Both the position numbers and the translations under genes were made by a program. A stretch of DNA of 51,408 bases from Armatimonadota bacterium (lineage in GTDB: Bacteria > Armatimonadota > Armatimonadia > Armatimonadales > Armatimonadaceae): NCBI GenBank assembly GCA_026392155.1, contig JAPLCP010000057.1, positions 1-51,408 of the forward strand, in the 5' to 3' direction. Under the pieces are notes generated by a model. It ran no database searches. It saw nothing but the letters and a program-made list of their open reading frames with translations, and was not told the DNA's origin. Of this stretch, positions 7,206 through 15,097 are shown in pieces (position 1 is the first letter of the stretch; each line of letters opens with the position of its first letter).

Positions 7206-9289
7206 GCCTGCGCTTTGCTCTTGTCGGAAACCCCAATAGCGGCAAGACTACCCTCTTCAATGCCCTGACCGGCCTGCGCCAGAAAGTGGGCAACTATCCG
7301 GGGATCACCGTGGAGCGTAAAGAAGGCACTCTCACGCTCCCCAATGGCTCCTCAGCAACTCTGATCGACCTGCCGGGGCTCTACTCTCTCACACCACAGT
7401 CCCCCGACGAGCTTATTGCCCGCGATATTTTACTGGGCTACCGCACCGACACCCCCAAGCCAGAAGTGATTGTCAATGTGGTGGATGCCTCGAACTTAGA
7501 GCGCAACCTCTATCTAACCAGCCAGCTTGCGGATCTCGGGCTCCCGCTGATTGTCGCTCTCACGATGGGCGATACGGCGGCGCGGCGCGGGGTGGAGGTG
7601 GATGCGGAGGTGCTGAGCCAGGAGCTGGGAATCCCAGTTATCCCCATCCATGCCGCCAGCCGCGCGGGTCTGAGTGAGCTACGCAAAGCGCTGATGTCCT
7701 CCCTTGGTGTCCCACCCCCACGCCGCTGGCTCCTCCCCGCGAGCGTGGAGGAAGAGGCGAAAGAGCTTGCGGAGCTACTGACAGCGCAGCACCAGCTTGC
7801 CCCGGAGACCGCGTTCTCCGAGGCGGTCTTGTTGCTCGGGGCGACGGTTCCGCCCAAGACCACGCGCTGGAGTCCCGAAATTCTAGAGCACCTGAAGGGC
7901 GACCACGAGCGCCTGACCCGCGAGGGCCACGACACGACCACGGCCGTTGCGGAGGCACGCTACGGCGAGATCAATCGCATTGTCGCGCACGCTGTCCGCC
8001 GCGCCGTCACGCCGCCCATCACGACAACAGAGCGTATGGATCGCCTCTTTCTGCATAAGTTCTGGGGCTATGCGATCTTTCTAGGCATCCTGGCGATCCT
8101 CTTCCAGGCCATGTTTACCTGGGCGGAAGTGCCCAAAGGCTGGCTGGAGTCTGGGATTGCCGCTTTTTCCGGGTGGATTCAGCACGTGATGCCCGCCGGT
8201 GCGCTGCGGGATCTTCTTACCGAGGGAGTGCTCAGTGGCGTCGGGACGACGATCACGTTCCTGCCACAGATTCTCCTGCTCTTTTTATTTATCGCGCTTC
8301 TCGAAGACACGGGCTATCTTGCCCGCGCGGCGTTTCTGATGGACCGCCTGATGAGCCGGGTGGGCCTGCACGGGAAGTCGTTTATCCCGCTTCTCTCCAG
8401 CTATGCCTGCGCGATTCCGGGGATTCTGGCCACCCGTACGATTGAGTCGCATAAAGCACGGCTACTCACAATTCTGGTGGCTCCCCTGATGAGCTGCTCG
8501 GCGCGTCTGCCTGTCTACTCGTTGCTGATCGCAGCGTTTATCCCTAAGACCACGCTCATTGGCTTTTCGATGGGGAGCCGCTCGTTTGCGCTCCTCACAC
8601 TCCAAGGTGCCGTTCTCTTCTCCATGTACGCGCTGGGAACACTGGCGACTTTTCTCATGGCGGCGCTCTTTCATAAAACACTGCTCAAGGGTGAGGCTCC
8701 GACGTTTCTCTTGGAGCTGCCCCCCTACCGCAAGCCGATCTGGCGGACGCTGGGCTTCCGGCTCTGGGAGACGGCGTGGCAGTTCTTGCAGCGTGCAGGG
8801 ACGGTGATTCTTGCGCTCTCGACTCTCCTTTGGTTTCTGGCAAGCTACCCCAAGGCCGCCCCCGACAGCCCCAAGGCCGCCGCACTAGAGCAGTCCTATG
8901 CCGGAAAGCTTGGCCACGTCATCGAGCCGGTGATCGCCCCGCTGGGCTTCGACTGGAAGATGGGTATCGGCGTGGTAGCATCGTTTGCAGCCCGCGAGGT
9001 CTTTGTCTCGACCATGGCGATCCTCTACCAGGCCGAGAACGACGACGAAGAGGTGCAGGCGGTGGCCCTGAAAGATCGGCTCCAGGGCGAGAAAGCCTAC
9101 ACTCCGCTGGTGGCAATCTGCCTCATGGTGTTCTACGTGCTGGCAATGCAGTGCATCAGCACGCTGGCCGTCGTCAAGCGCGAGACCAACTCCTGGAAGT
9201 GGCCACTGTTTCAGCTCGCTTACATGACCGGACTCGCCTGGACCGTCACCTGGCTCGTTCATGTCATCGGAAAGGCTCTGGGATACTAG
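7202..9289 (+). CDS. feoB: ferrous iron transporter FeoB
   Basis: A 695-residue inner-membrane Fe(II) transporter with a GTR-type G domain. G1 is GNPNSGKTT (residues 9-17) and G3 is DLPG (56-59). The G4 site normally reads NxxD but here is ALTMGD (Thr121 to Asp124), so the Asn that recognises guanine is replaced. A helical domain follows, then two Gate motifs (around AFLMDRLMSRVGLHGKSFIPLL with SSYACAIPG, and FDWKMGIGVVASFAAREVFVSTM) with about eight membrane segments. It starts with GTG inside the feoA stop. It is followed after 2 nt by a small Cys-rich membrane gene. Confidence 0.96.
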   Translation: MSLRFALVGNPNSGKTTLFNALTGLRQKVGNYPGITVERKEGTLTLPNGSSATLIDLPGLYSLTPQSPDELIARDILLGYRTDTPKPEVIVNVVDASNLERNLYLTSQLADLGLPLIVALTMGDTAARRGVEVDAEVLSQELGIPVIPIHAASRAGLSELRKALMSSLGVPPPRRWLLPASVEEEAKELAELLTAQHQLAPETAFSEAVLLLGATVPPKTTRWSPEILEHLKGDHERLTREGHDTTTAVAEARYGEINRIVAHAVRRAVTPPITTTERMDRLFLHKFWGYAIFLGILAILFQAMFTWAEVPKGWLESGIAAFSGWIQHVMPAGALRDLLTEGVLSGVGTTITFLPQILLLFLFIALLEDTGYLARAAFLMDRLMSRVGLHGKSFIPLLSSYACAIPGILATRTIESHKARLLTILVAPLMSCSARLPVYSLLIAAFIPKTTLIGFSMGSRSFALLTLQGAVLFSMYALGTLATFLMAALFHKTLLKGEAPTFLLELPPYRKPIWRTLGFRLWETAWQFLQRAGTVILALSTLLWFLASYPKAAPDSPKAAALEQSYAGKLGHVIEPVIAPLGFDWKMGIGVVASFAAREVFVSTMAILYQAENDDEEVQAVALKDRLQGEKAYTPLVAICLMVFYVLAMQCISTLAVVKRETNSWKWPLFQLAYMTGLAWTVTWLVHVIGKALGY

Positions 9290-9291
9290 CG

Positions 9292-9465
9292 ATGCAAGAT
9301 TTTCTGGTCTACGCTCTCGTTGTTTTGGCCGCTGTCTATCTCATGCGGCGGGCTTACCATCGCCTCAAGTCCGGCGAGGGCGGCAACTGTCCCGGCTGTA
9401 AGGGCTGTGGCAAGCCCGAGCCACCCAAGCTGATCCCGCTAGAGCGGCGCTTCCCTAGACGTTAA
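9292..9465 (+). CDS. FeoB-associated Cys-rich membrane protein
   Basis: A 57-residue protein starting 2 nt after feoB. One N-terminal membrane helix (DFLVYALVVLAAVYLM) is followed by basic residues and CPGCKGCGKPEPPK. This layout, one helix then a CxxCxxC cluster at the end of a feo operon, is that of FeoB-associated Cys-rich proteins. The cysteines may bind iron or an Fe-S cluster; this is inferred. The same frame is open far upstream through feoB, but only this tail has a sensible start and composition. Confidence 0.8.
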   Translation: MQDFLVYALVVLAAVYLMRRAYHRLKSGEGGNCPGCKGCGKPEPPKLIPLERRFPRR

Positions 9466-9478
9466 CTCAACCCAATCG

Positions 9479-9802
9479 CTAGTGATGCCAGGCGGATTTG
9501 ACACTGGCAAAGAGCGGGAGATCAGTCTGAAGGAGAGCGATATTGCGCCGGACGCGCCCTCCCAACGGCGCGACAATACGCAAGGAGTGGCCATGGGACT
9601 GGAGTGTGCGGTGGAGGTCGAGGAGCCAGCGGAGACCATCGCTATCAGCCCAGGAGCAAGAGGCATCCGAGGTGTCGAGTAAGACTTCGCGCGCCCCACT
9701 GCGCTCGATCTGTGCCAGGAGGGTAGTCGGATCCGGGCCGCCCGAGAGAGGAGCATTACACCGCAACAATGCCGTGCGCCCCGCCGTATGAATCGTGATC
9801 AT
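9479..9802 (-). CDS. STAS domain protein (anti-sigma factor antagonist-like)
   Basis: About 107 residues from the ATG at 9802; an upstream in-frame TTG at 9829 adds nine residues. The pattern MITIHTAGRTALLRC, REVLLDTSDASCSWADSDGLRWLLDLHR and HSLRIVAPLGG gives the alternating strands and helices of a STAS domain. ADSDGL sits at the usual phosphorylatable Ser site (normally DSSGL). It could serve a partner-switching pathway, but no anti-sigma kinase lies nearby. It is convergent with the feo operon and divergent from moaC. Confidence 0.65.
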   Translation of the reverse strand: MITIHTAGRTALLRCNAPLSGGPDPTTLLAQIERSGAREVLLDTSDASCSWADSDGLRWLLDLHRTLQSHGHSLRIVAPLGGRVRRNIALLQTDLPLFASVKSAWHH

Positions 9803-9879
9803 GTTCGTCTTTGTTACCAATTTTCGCAACCCTGCGAGAATGTCGGCTTAACTAGCCACTCTCATTATACCAGAGCAGG

Positions 9880-9891
9880 TAGAATCCCAGC
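9880..9891 (+). promoter_or_regulatory. -10 box placed for a leaderless moaC transcript
   Basis: TAGAAT at 9880-9885 is followed by 6 nt and the moaC ATG, with no Shine-Dalgarno. The spacing leaves no room for a molybdenum cofactor riboswitch in a leader. Confidence 0.5.
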
Positions 9892-10374
9892 ATGACAGAG
9901 TTACCAGAGTTTAGTCATTTAGATGCGGAGGGTGTCGCAACCATGGTGGATGTCTCGCAAAAGACCGAGACACACCGCAGCGCGACCGCCACCGGCTTGG
10001 TTCGTATGGACGAGAGCTTGCGCCAGCACATTGCCAAGAAAGCCCTCCCCAAGGGCGATGTGCTCACGGTGGCCAAAATCGCGGGCATTCTGGCGGCTAA
10101 GAAGTGCGGTGAGCTGATCCCGCTCTGTCATCCCCTCCCCCTGACAGATATTCAAGTCCGTCTAGCGCTCACGGAAACCGGTATCGAGATCACCGCGACG
10201 GCCTCCTGTGTCGGACGAACAGGTGTTGAGATGGAGGCGCTGACCGCCGTGAGTGTCGCGGCGCTGACGGTCTACGACATGTGTAAGTCGGTGGATAAGG
10301 GGATGGTAATCGAGGGTGTGCGACTCCTGAGCAAGACCGGCGGTAAGAGTGGAGCGTGGCATGCGCAGCTATGA
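9892..10374 (+). CDS. moaC: cyclic pyranopterin monophosphate synthase MoaC
   Basis: A 160-residue enzyme that forms cyclic pyranopterin monophosphate in molybdenum cofactor synthesis, working after MoaA. Motifs: MVDVSQKTETHRSATATG at the N-terminus, AAKKCGELIPLCHPLPL, GVEMEALTAVSVAALTVYDMCKSVDKGM containing the active-site Lys, and GGKSG near the C-terminus. Length is normal. The gene overlaps moeA by 14 bp. moaA, moaD, moaE and mogA are not in the window. Confidence 0.97.
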   Translation: MTELPEFSHLDAEGVATMVDVSQKTETHRSATATGLVRMDESLRQHIAKKALPKGDVLTVAKIAGILAAKKCGELIPLCHPLPLTDIQVRLALTETGIEITATASCVGRTGVEMEALTAVSVAALTVYDMCKSVDKGMVIEGVRLLSKTGGKSGAWHAQL

Positions 10375-11572
10375 CGAAGCTCTTGAGCAGGTTCTCGCCG
10401 CCGTCCTAGGCCCACTTGAAACCGAGCTTGTCCCCCTAGAGCAGGCACGCGGACGGGCACTCGCCGAGGACATGATCGCCCCCGTTGATTTGCCGCCTTT
10501 TGATAACTCGATGGTGGATGGCTACGCTGTTCGCGCCGCCAGCGTGGGAGCGGCTTCCGAAGACACTCCCCTGGCACTCCCCATCGGCATGGAGATCGCG
10601 GCAGGCTCTTGGCCCACGCGAGCGCTCCGGGCGGGTGAAGCCGCACGGATCTTCACGGGCGCTCCCCTCCCAGAAGGCGGCGATGCCCTCGTGATGGTAG
10701 AAGATACGGAGGAAGACGAAAGCGGCTGGGTGACGCTCCGGGCTCCGGGCTCAAGCCACTACATCCGCCGCCGAGGCTCCGATCTCGCAGTCGGAGAGCT
10801 GGCCCTGCCTGCCCATACCACGCTCACTCCTGGCGAGCTTGGGGTGCTAGCCGCGCTGAACCAGAGCACCGTGCCCTGCTTCCGTCGGCCTCGCGTGGGG
10901 CTACTGAGCACGGGCGATGAGCTGGTTCCCGTGGGGGAGCAAGCGCTCGCGCCGGGGCAGATTCGCAACTCCAATGGGCCCGCCCTAGCCGCCGCGATTG
11001 AGGAAGCGGGGGGCATTACCGTGGAGCATGTGCACGCCCGCGACACCATCGCCTCCGTGACCGAAGCCTTTGCGCGGCTGGCGCACTGCGATCTCGTGCT
11101 GTCGTCGGGGGGCGTTTCGGTGGGGAGTCACGACCATGTCAAAGACGTCCTGGAGGCGCAAGGGAGCCTGGCGTTCTGGCGGATCGCGATCAAGCCGGGC
11201 AGGCCACTGGCGTTTGGCCGCCTGGGCAGCGCACTGTTCTTTGGTCTGCCTGGTAACCCGGCATCATCGCTGGTGACCTTTGAGCTTTTTGTGCGTCCGG
11301 TTCTGCGCAAGCTCGCAGGCCACGCCCTGCTCACCCGACCTCAGCTCCGTGCCACTCTGACAGACAAACTCCCGCACGCTTCGGGGCGGCGGGAGTTTGT
11401 CCGAGCTCGCTTGATGTGGCAAGAGAGTACGGGCACCTACACGGCGACGCCGACAGGTGCCCAGGGTTCGCATCGTACGGCGAGCATGGCGGGGGCAATG
11501 GCACTGCTCATCGCCCACGAAGACCATGGTGACTACCCCGCTGGGACGACACTCCCCGCTCTCTTGTTGTAG
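10361..11572 (+). CDS. moeA: molybdopterin molybdotransferase MoeA
   Basis: About 403 residues from the ATG at 10361, which has GGAG 6 nt upstream; a GTG at 10349 would add four residues. MoeA inserts molybdate into adenylylated molybdopterin. Visible signatures: PPFDNSMVDGYAVRA, ARIFTGAPLPEGGDALVMVEDT, the MPT-binding domain with GLLSTGDELVP, IRNSNGPAL, DLVLSSGGVSVGSHDHVK, and FFGLPGNPASSLVTFE, ending with an MoeA C-terminal barrel. It overlaps moaC, so the two are co-translated. Its stop lies in an 18-bp tandem duplication that also carries the stop of the convergent peptidase gene. Confidence 0.97.
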   Translation: MRSYDEALEQVLAAVLGPLETELVPLEQARGRALAEDMIAPVDLPPFDNSMVDGYAVRAASVGAASEDTPLALPIGMEIAAGSWPTRALRAGEAARIFTGAPLPEGGDALVMVEDTEEDESGWVTLRAPGSSHYIRRRGSDLAVGELALPAHTTLTPGELGVLAALNQSTVPCFRRPRVGLLSTGDELVPVGEQALAPGQIRNSNGPALAAAIEEAGGITVEHVHARDTIASVTEAFARLAHCDLVLSSGGVSVGSHDHVKDVLEAQGSLAFWRIAIKPGRPLAFGRLGSALFFGLPGNPASSLVTFELFVRPVLRKLAGHALLTRPQLRATLTDKLPHASGRREFVRARLMWQESTGTYTATPTGAQGSHRTASMAGAMALLIAHEDHGDYPAGTTLPALLL

Positions 11573-11601
11573 ACTACGGAAGCGTTGTAGGCTACGGAAG
11601 C
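11566..11601. repeat. 18-bp tandem duplication at the moeA/peptidase junction
   Basis: The unit GTTGTAG(A/G)CTACGGAAGC occurs twice back to back. The first copy carries the moeA stop (TAG at 11570-11572). The second carries the stop of the minus-strand peptidase (complement of 11592-11594). It is a local duplication at the meeting point of two convergent genes. Confidence 0.7.
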
Positions 11602-13136
11602 GTCGTCGCGCTGGTGGTGTTGGAGTACTCCGAGAACCCATAGACGTTCCTTGCACGGAGCCGGTAGTAGTAGAGCTTGTTTGCCACGAGGGCGGAGTTG
11701 GTGAAGGTCTTCACCCCTGCCGCCAGCGTCGCTACCGTCGTGAAGGTGATGTTGTCTAGGGAGCGCTCCAGCACGAAGTTCTTCTCATTGGTAGAGCTGT
11801 CCGTCCACGTCAGCGTAATCTGCGTGCGTGACTTGGCCTTTGCACTCAGGTTGGTGGGAGTCGCAGGCAGGGAGCTGATCGCAAAGATGGCCTTGTAGAC
11901 ATTCACCCGCCCGCCTTTGATCGTCCGGCCTGTGTAAGCCGTCAAGGGATCGGTGTTGTTGAGCACAAAGTCGCGCAGAGCGGCATTGGAGAGATTTGGA
12001 GCGTGCGACGCTAAGAGCGCCACTTCCCCAGCAACAAGAGGCGCTGCCATCGAGGTGCCGTTCCAGCTTGCATAGCCACCGCCGGGAACGGAGGAGTAGA
12101 TGCCAACGCCAGGGGCCGCGCACAAGACCCAGGTGCTGAAGTTGGAGAAAGAGGCCAGCTTGTCGGTGTTATCGGTGGCAGCGACGGAGATCACATTGGG
12201 GTAGGCCGCTGGGTAGCTCATGGTCGAGGAGCCACTATTTCCCGCCGCCGCAACAACCACGCAGCCCTTGCCCCAGGCATACGCCACCGCATTGGCAAGC
12301 GTTGTCGCCGTGGACGTGGAGCCCAGCGAGAGGTTGATGACCTTGGCCCCGTTGTCTGCGGCAAAGGTAATGCCGCTGGCAACCGCCGAGAGGGAGCCTG
12401 AGCCATTGGCCCCCAGCACTTTGATGGGCATGATCTTGGTGTTGTTGGTATCCGAGCTGAGGGGGCCACCGCTCCAGCCTGCCACCCCTGCCATCCCGAC
12501 TCCGTTGTTGACCTGCCCCGCCGCAATCCCGGAGCAGTGCGTCCCATGACCGTTGTCGTCGGTGGGATCGGCATCGCCATTGATAAAGTCGTAGCCGATC
12601 ACCTGGCCGCCGGCGTTGCGGTAGATCTTGTTGGCCAGATCGGGGTGGTTCATCGCCACGCCAGTATCCACAATGGCGATCACGGTGGAGGCTTTGGGGC
12701 TCCAGAGGGGCCATGCCCGATCCGCCTGTACTTTTGGCAGTGCCCACTGCTGGGTGGCATAGCCCGGATCGTTGGGAGCGGCTTCGATCTCAGCCTGGTA
12801 GGCGGTTAGCACGTAGTTAGGCTCGACAAAAGACACGCCGGCCAACCGGCTGGTGAACGTGGCGGCGCGGTAGCCATCTAGCCCCCCGTAGAGCCGTACT
12901 CGGGCGACTTTTAGGGCAGGAAGGTACTCGATCACACGCCCCACGCTGGCTTCGATATTCATGAGTGCAAGCTGCCCTAGCTCGGGGTTCACACCGACCA
13001 TCACTTCATTGGGGACGCTCACCGTACTCAGAAAAGCGGACTGCGCGGCGGCAGGGGCGGAGGTGAGAAGCAGCGCGCCTCCCGCTAGGCTCAGTGCGCT
13101 AGAGAGTAGCGATTTTAAGAAGGTGTGTCTCATCAT
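11592..13136 (-). CDS. secreted subtilisin-like serine peptidase (S8) with fibronectin III domain
   Basis: A 514-residue precursor. A signal peptide (about 1-31, ending APAAAQS) is followed by a propeptide-like region (40-115). The S8 catalytic domain has Asp157 in IAIVDTGV, His197 in DNGHGTHCSG, the oxyanion Asn300 in VAAAGNSG and Ser362 in NGTSMAAP. All triad residues are intact, so an active extracellular protease is expected. A C-terminal fibronectin type III domain starts near residue 425 (ATPTNLSAKAKSRTQITLTWTD). It lies alone, convergent with moeA. Substrates are unknown. Confidence 0.95.
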   Translation of the reverse strand: MMRHTFLKSLLSSALSLAGGALLLTSAPAAAQSAFLSTVSVPNEVMVGVNPELGQLALMNIEASVGRVIEYLPALKVARVRLYGGLDGYRAATFTSRLAGVSFVEPNYVLTAYQAEIEAAPNDPGYATQQWALPKVQADRAWPLWSPKASTVIAIVDTGVAMNHPDLANKIYRNAGGQVIGYDFINGDADPTDDNGHGTHCSGIAAGQVNNGVGMAGVAGWSGGPLSSDTNNTKIMPIKVLGANGSGSLSAVASGITFAADNGAKVINLSLGSTSTATTLANAVAYAWGKGCVVVAAAGNSGSSTMSYPAAYPNVISVAATDNTDKLASFSNFSTWVLCAAPGVGIYSSVPGGGYASWNGTSMAAPLVAGEVALLASHAPNLSNAALRDFVLNNTDPLTAYTGRTIKGGRVNVYKAIFAISSLPATPTNLSAKAKSRTQITLTWTDSSTNEKNFVLERSLDNITFTTVATLAAGVKTFTNSALVANKLYYYRLRARNVYGFSEYSNTTSATTLP

Positions 13137-13245
13137 GCTCTAAATAGCGGCAGTGTTTTATTTCTCACTAAGACCGCTAAAGTACGGGGAAATGCGGCCC
13201 GCTTCCCGGTTGCCCTCCTCCCTCCGCGATTCCCTCCTCCCCCGG

Positions 13246-13273
13246 CCCCTCCTCCCAATCCTGGGAGGAGGGG
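13246..13273. repeat. dispersed palindrome, copy 1
   Basis: Arms CCCCTCCTCCCA (13246-13257) and TGGGAGGAGGGG (13262-13273) surround the loop ATCC. Near-identical palindromes lie at 20496-20523 (inverted) and 32290-32315. A CCCTCCTCCCCCGG block precedes this copy and, inverted, follows the 20496 copy. This resembles REP elements. It lies in the gap between the peptidase start and the end of the next minus-strand gene. Confidence 0.75.
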
Positions 13274-13289
13274 AGAGGGGCTGTGGGGT

Positions 13290-13958
13290 TTACGGGAGGC
13301 TTCGGTAGAGGGCGCTGGATCGGGGGAAGAGGCCACGGATCGCTGTTCGATACGCCTTGAAGACCGCTTGGAGTTTTTCGATAGCTTTCTTACGGTCTTG
13401 CTGGGCTTGGGTGAGCGCTTGCTCAGCGGTCTCTACCGTGCTGGCGGCAGTGCTCAGGCTTGCCACGAGGGTGCTGTAGCGAGCGAGTGCGATACTCTGC
13501 TCGGTGCCGCTGAGGTCTACACGCACGGTGAAGGGGAGCACGAGCGAGGGGTATGTATTGGCGGGGAGGGCATTGACACTTCCCCAGACATTCTCGACAT
13601 CCCGGAGCGCCACGAGCTGTTTTTGAGCATCGGCGGTAAGCGGAAGGAACTTTGCGGGGAGCTGACGGGCTTCTTCGGAGGAGGGAATGACTCCCAAGAT
13701 GGCTTTACGGGCCTGTCGTGCGATAGGAAACGCTTCGGCGCGGGCACTGTCGCGCTGGCGAATGCCTCCCTGCCGGGCGTTCTCGGCGACGAGTGCGGCT
13801 TGCATCGCGGCAGTGAGGGCGTCTTTAAGGTCTTGGAGGGTGTCTCGTGTGGTGCTATCTTCGAGTGTCAGGCCGCGTCGGAGTGCATTCTCGGTATCGC
13901 TCCAGTGCTGGAGGAACTTATCGGCGAGCGGAACGTAGTCGGTGATTGCTTGTGGCAT
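13290..13958 (-). CDS. hypothetical helical protein
   Basis: About 222 residues from the ATG at 13958 (a TTG at 13967 is also in frame). I do not assign a family. The sequence is almost entirely predicted helix, rich in Ala, Glu, Gln and Arg, with a long coiled-coil-like C-terminal helix (STAASTVETAEQALTQAQQD onwards). The start, ITDYVPLADKFLQHWSDTENAL, resembles uncharacterised Planctomycetes/Armatimonadota proteins of similar helical type. There is no signal peptide or membrane segment. It stands alone between repeat-containing gaps. Confidence 0.7.
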   Translation of the reverse strand: MPQAITDYVPLADKFLQHWSDTENALRRGLTLEDSTTRDTLQDLKDALTAAMQAALVAENARQGGIRQRDSARAEAFPIARQARKAILGVIPSSEEARQLPAKFLPLTADAQKQLVALRDVENVWGSVNALPANTYPSLVLPFTVRVDLSGTEQSIALARYSTLVASLSTAASTVETAEQALTQAQQDRKKAIEKLQAVFKAYRTAIRGLFPRSSALYRSLP

Positions 13959-14049
13959 GGTAGTCAAGTCTCTCTTTCTGCATGGTCTGCACAGGCCGCC
14001 ATCGGCCTTCTATATTTTATCGTACTTGCCTGCCCTTGCAAATTCTGAG

Positions 14050-14280
14050 CGCCAGGGTGTGTATTTCTTGCATTTTGATTACAGATACAGCCTTGGTCTT
14101 CTTTGATTCTTACGCTCCCATCTACAATATTAACTTTTCCATAACAAATACAAGATTAGTGCTTTATTTTATTAGCATTCCTTTCATAGATACTAACTTT
14201 CCCCTGTGTTATATTAGCTTTCCCATCACCAATACGAATTTTCCTATGACATTTCCAAACAAATAGATTGCATTTCCTGT
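14050..14280. repeat. AT-rich stretch with degenerate 21-bp periodicity
   Basis: The 366-bp gap between 13959 and 14324 has no gene I can support. Its centre is much more AT-rich than its surroundings. Read on the minus strand, about seven units begin with GGAAA or GGGAA followed by (G/A)(C/T)TAATAT-like bases, spaced 21-22 bp, which is two helical turns. Phased A/T tracts of this kind can give intrinsic curvature. An open frame on the plus strand (13982-14266) has no coding character. Confidence 0.45.
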
Positions 14281-14284
14281 CGTT

Positions 14285-14320
14285 TCATCTCCCCCCGCTT
14301 CGCGGCCATCTCCCCGGTTC
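14285..14320. repeat. GGGGAGATGG-type repeat, two degenerate units
   Basis: Two units related to CCATCTCCCCGCTTCGCGG lie in tandem just past the 3' end of the ParE-like gene. The same unit recurs at 15021, 17634 and 17652, and in a four-copy array at 17783-17869. Confidence 0.55.
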
Positions 14321-14324
14321 GTGT

Positions 14325-14720
14325 CTAGTCCTGTGGTTCGTTCCAAAGGGGAGGTGCGCTTCCGTGCCGAATCGCCAAGACGCGCAGTGTCTCGGGGACT
14401 CGGTCACCGTCGCCATCAATGAGCCAGTAGAAGACATACCAAACTCCCATGGAAGAGCGCCGGGCGCGTTTGGCTGCTGTCTCAAAGCGAGTTCGATAGG
14501 TCGGTCGTGAGAGTCCGAGTGAGGCATCCTCATTGATTTGAGGCGGGTAGCCCTGCGCGATCTTCTCGGGAATACTGCGGCAGAGCTCCTGAAGCGTTGC
14601 TTCAAGCGCGAGCGTAAAGCGCTGCCCTGTGGCTTCCGAGGTTTCGAGCAGGCGATCGGTTATCCGCTCTAGGTCACGCTCCGCCTGCTGGGCATACTCG
14701 ACATTGAGAGGAAAGATCAC
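14325..14720 (-). CDS. ParE/RelE-like toxin of a type II toxin-antitoxin pair
   Basis: A 131-residue basic protein with the ParE/RelE fold pattern: YAQQAERDLERITDRLLETSEATGQRF as the first two helices, a central basic segment with RPTYRTRFETAAKRARRSS, then strands VWYVFYWLIDG and VLAIRHGS. ParE toxins inhibit gyrase and RelE toxins cleave mRNA; the type cannot be told here. The start overlaps the upstream antitoxin stop (ATGA), the usual coupling. The C-terminus is longer than in minimal family members. Confidence 0.75.
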   Translation of the reverse strand: MIFPLNVEYAQQAERDLERITDRLLETSEATGQRFTLALEATLQELCRSIPEKIAQGYPPQINEDASLGLSRPTYRTRFETAAKRARRSSMGVWYVFYWLIDGDGDRVPETLRVLAIRHGSAPPLWNEPQD

Positions 14721-14971
14721 AACCCAACCTTCTTTTTCAGGCGTGCCATGACCTCCGTCCCGTCGCTCACCCTTCCCGCATCGCTATCTTCCGCCCCACG
14801 CCGCAGGGCTTCCATATCTTCCGGGCTTAGCCGAAAATCGTCGTCTTTTTCGCGGGGCTTGAGCGCCCCAAACATCGCAACGGCCATCGCTTCCAGCCGC
14901 TCCCGTGCGGCGCTGTCGGACTCCAAGCGTGCCGCGACATCCGGGGGAACCGCTAACGTAATCGTACTCAT
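14717..14971 (-). CDS. antitoxin of the ParE/RelE-like pair
   Basis: About 84 residues from the ATG at 14971, with GGAGG about 10 nt upstream. An N-terminal strand (MSTITLAVPPDVAARLESDS) of ribbon-helix-helix or AbrB-like type could bind DNA. The C-terminal acidic then basic segment (LSPEDMEALRRGAEDSDAGR, then EVMARLKKKVGL) is typical of the toxin-wrapping tail of RelB/ParD antitoxins. It is encoded first and overlaps the toxin start by 4 bp. Autoregulation is expected from the family, but no operator was identified. Confidence 0.7.
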   Translation of the reverse strand: MSTITLAVPPDVAARLESDSAARERLEAMAVAMFGALKPREKDDDFRLSPEDMEALRRGAEDSDAGRVSDGTEVMARLKKKVGL

Positions 14972-15020
14972 TTTTCTAAAACCTCCTGTCCTTTCTGTCT
15001 TTCTGTTATATCGCTGTGGG

Positions 15021-15087
15021 GCCATCTCCCCGGCTCGTGCCTCGCCTCCCCTCTTCCCCTGTTGCTCCTTCGTCGCGGGAAGAGGGG
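15021..15087. repeat. compound repeat 3' of the M-S gene (copy 1)
   Basis: GCCATCTCCCCGG is followed by a hairpin with arms CCCCTCTTCCC (15048-15058) and GGGAAGAGGGG (15077-15087) and an 18-nt loop containing TTGCTCCTTCGTCGC. The same arrangement, in the same orientation, lies on the other side of the methyltransferase gene at 17651-17715. The hairpin follows the antitoxin start region and abuts the M-S stop. Confidence 0.7.
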
Positions 15088-15097
15088 CTAGGGGGCG

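Noticed and set aside
9803-9891. Molybdenum cofactor riboswitch upstream of moaC
   Set aside because: The promoter candidate predicts a leaderless mRNA, and no extended conserved stem structure is visible in the gap.
13982-14266. Open frame of 94 codons on the plus strand in the AT-rich gap
   Set aside because: Composition is driven by the AT-rich 21-bp periodic tract (Ile/Phe/Thr/Asn repeats); there is no Shine-Dalgarno and no family resemblance.
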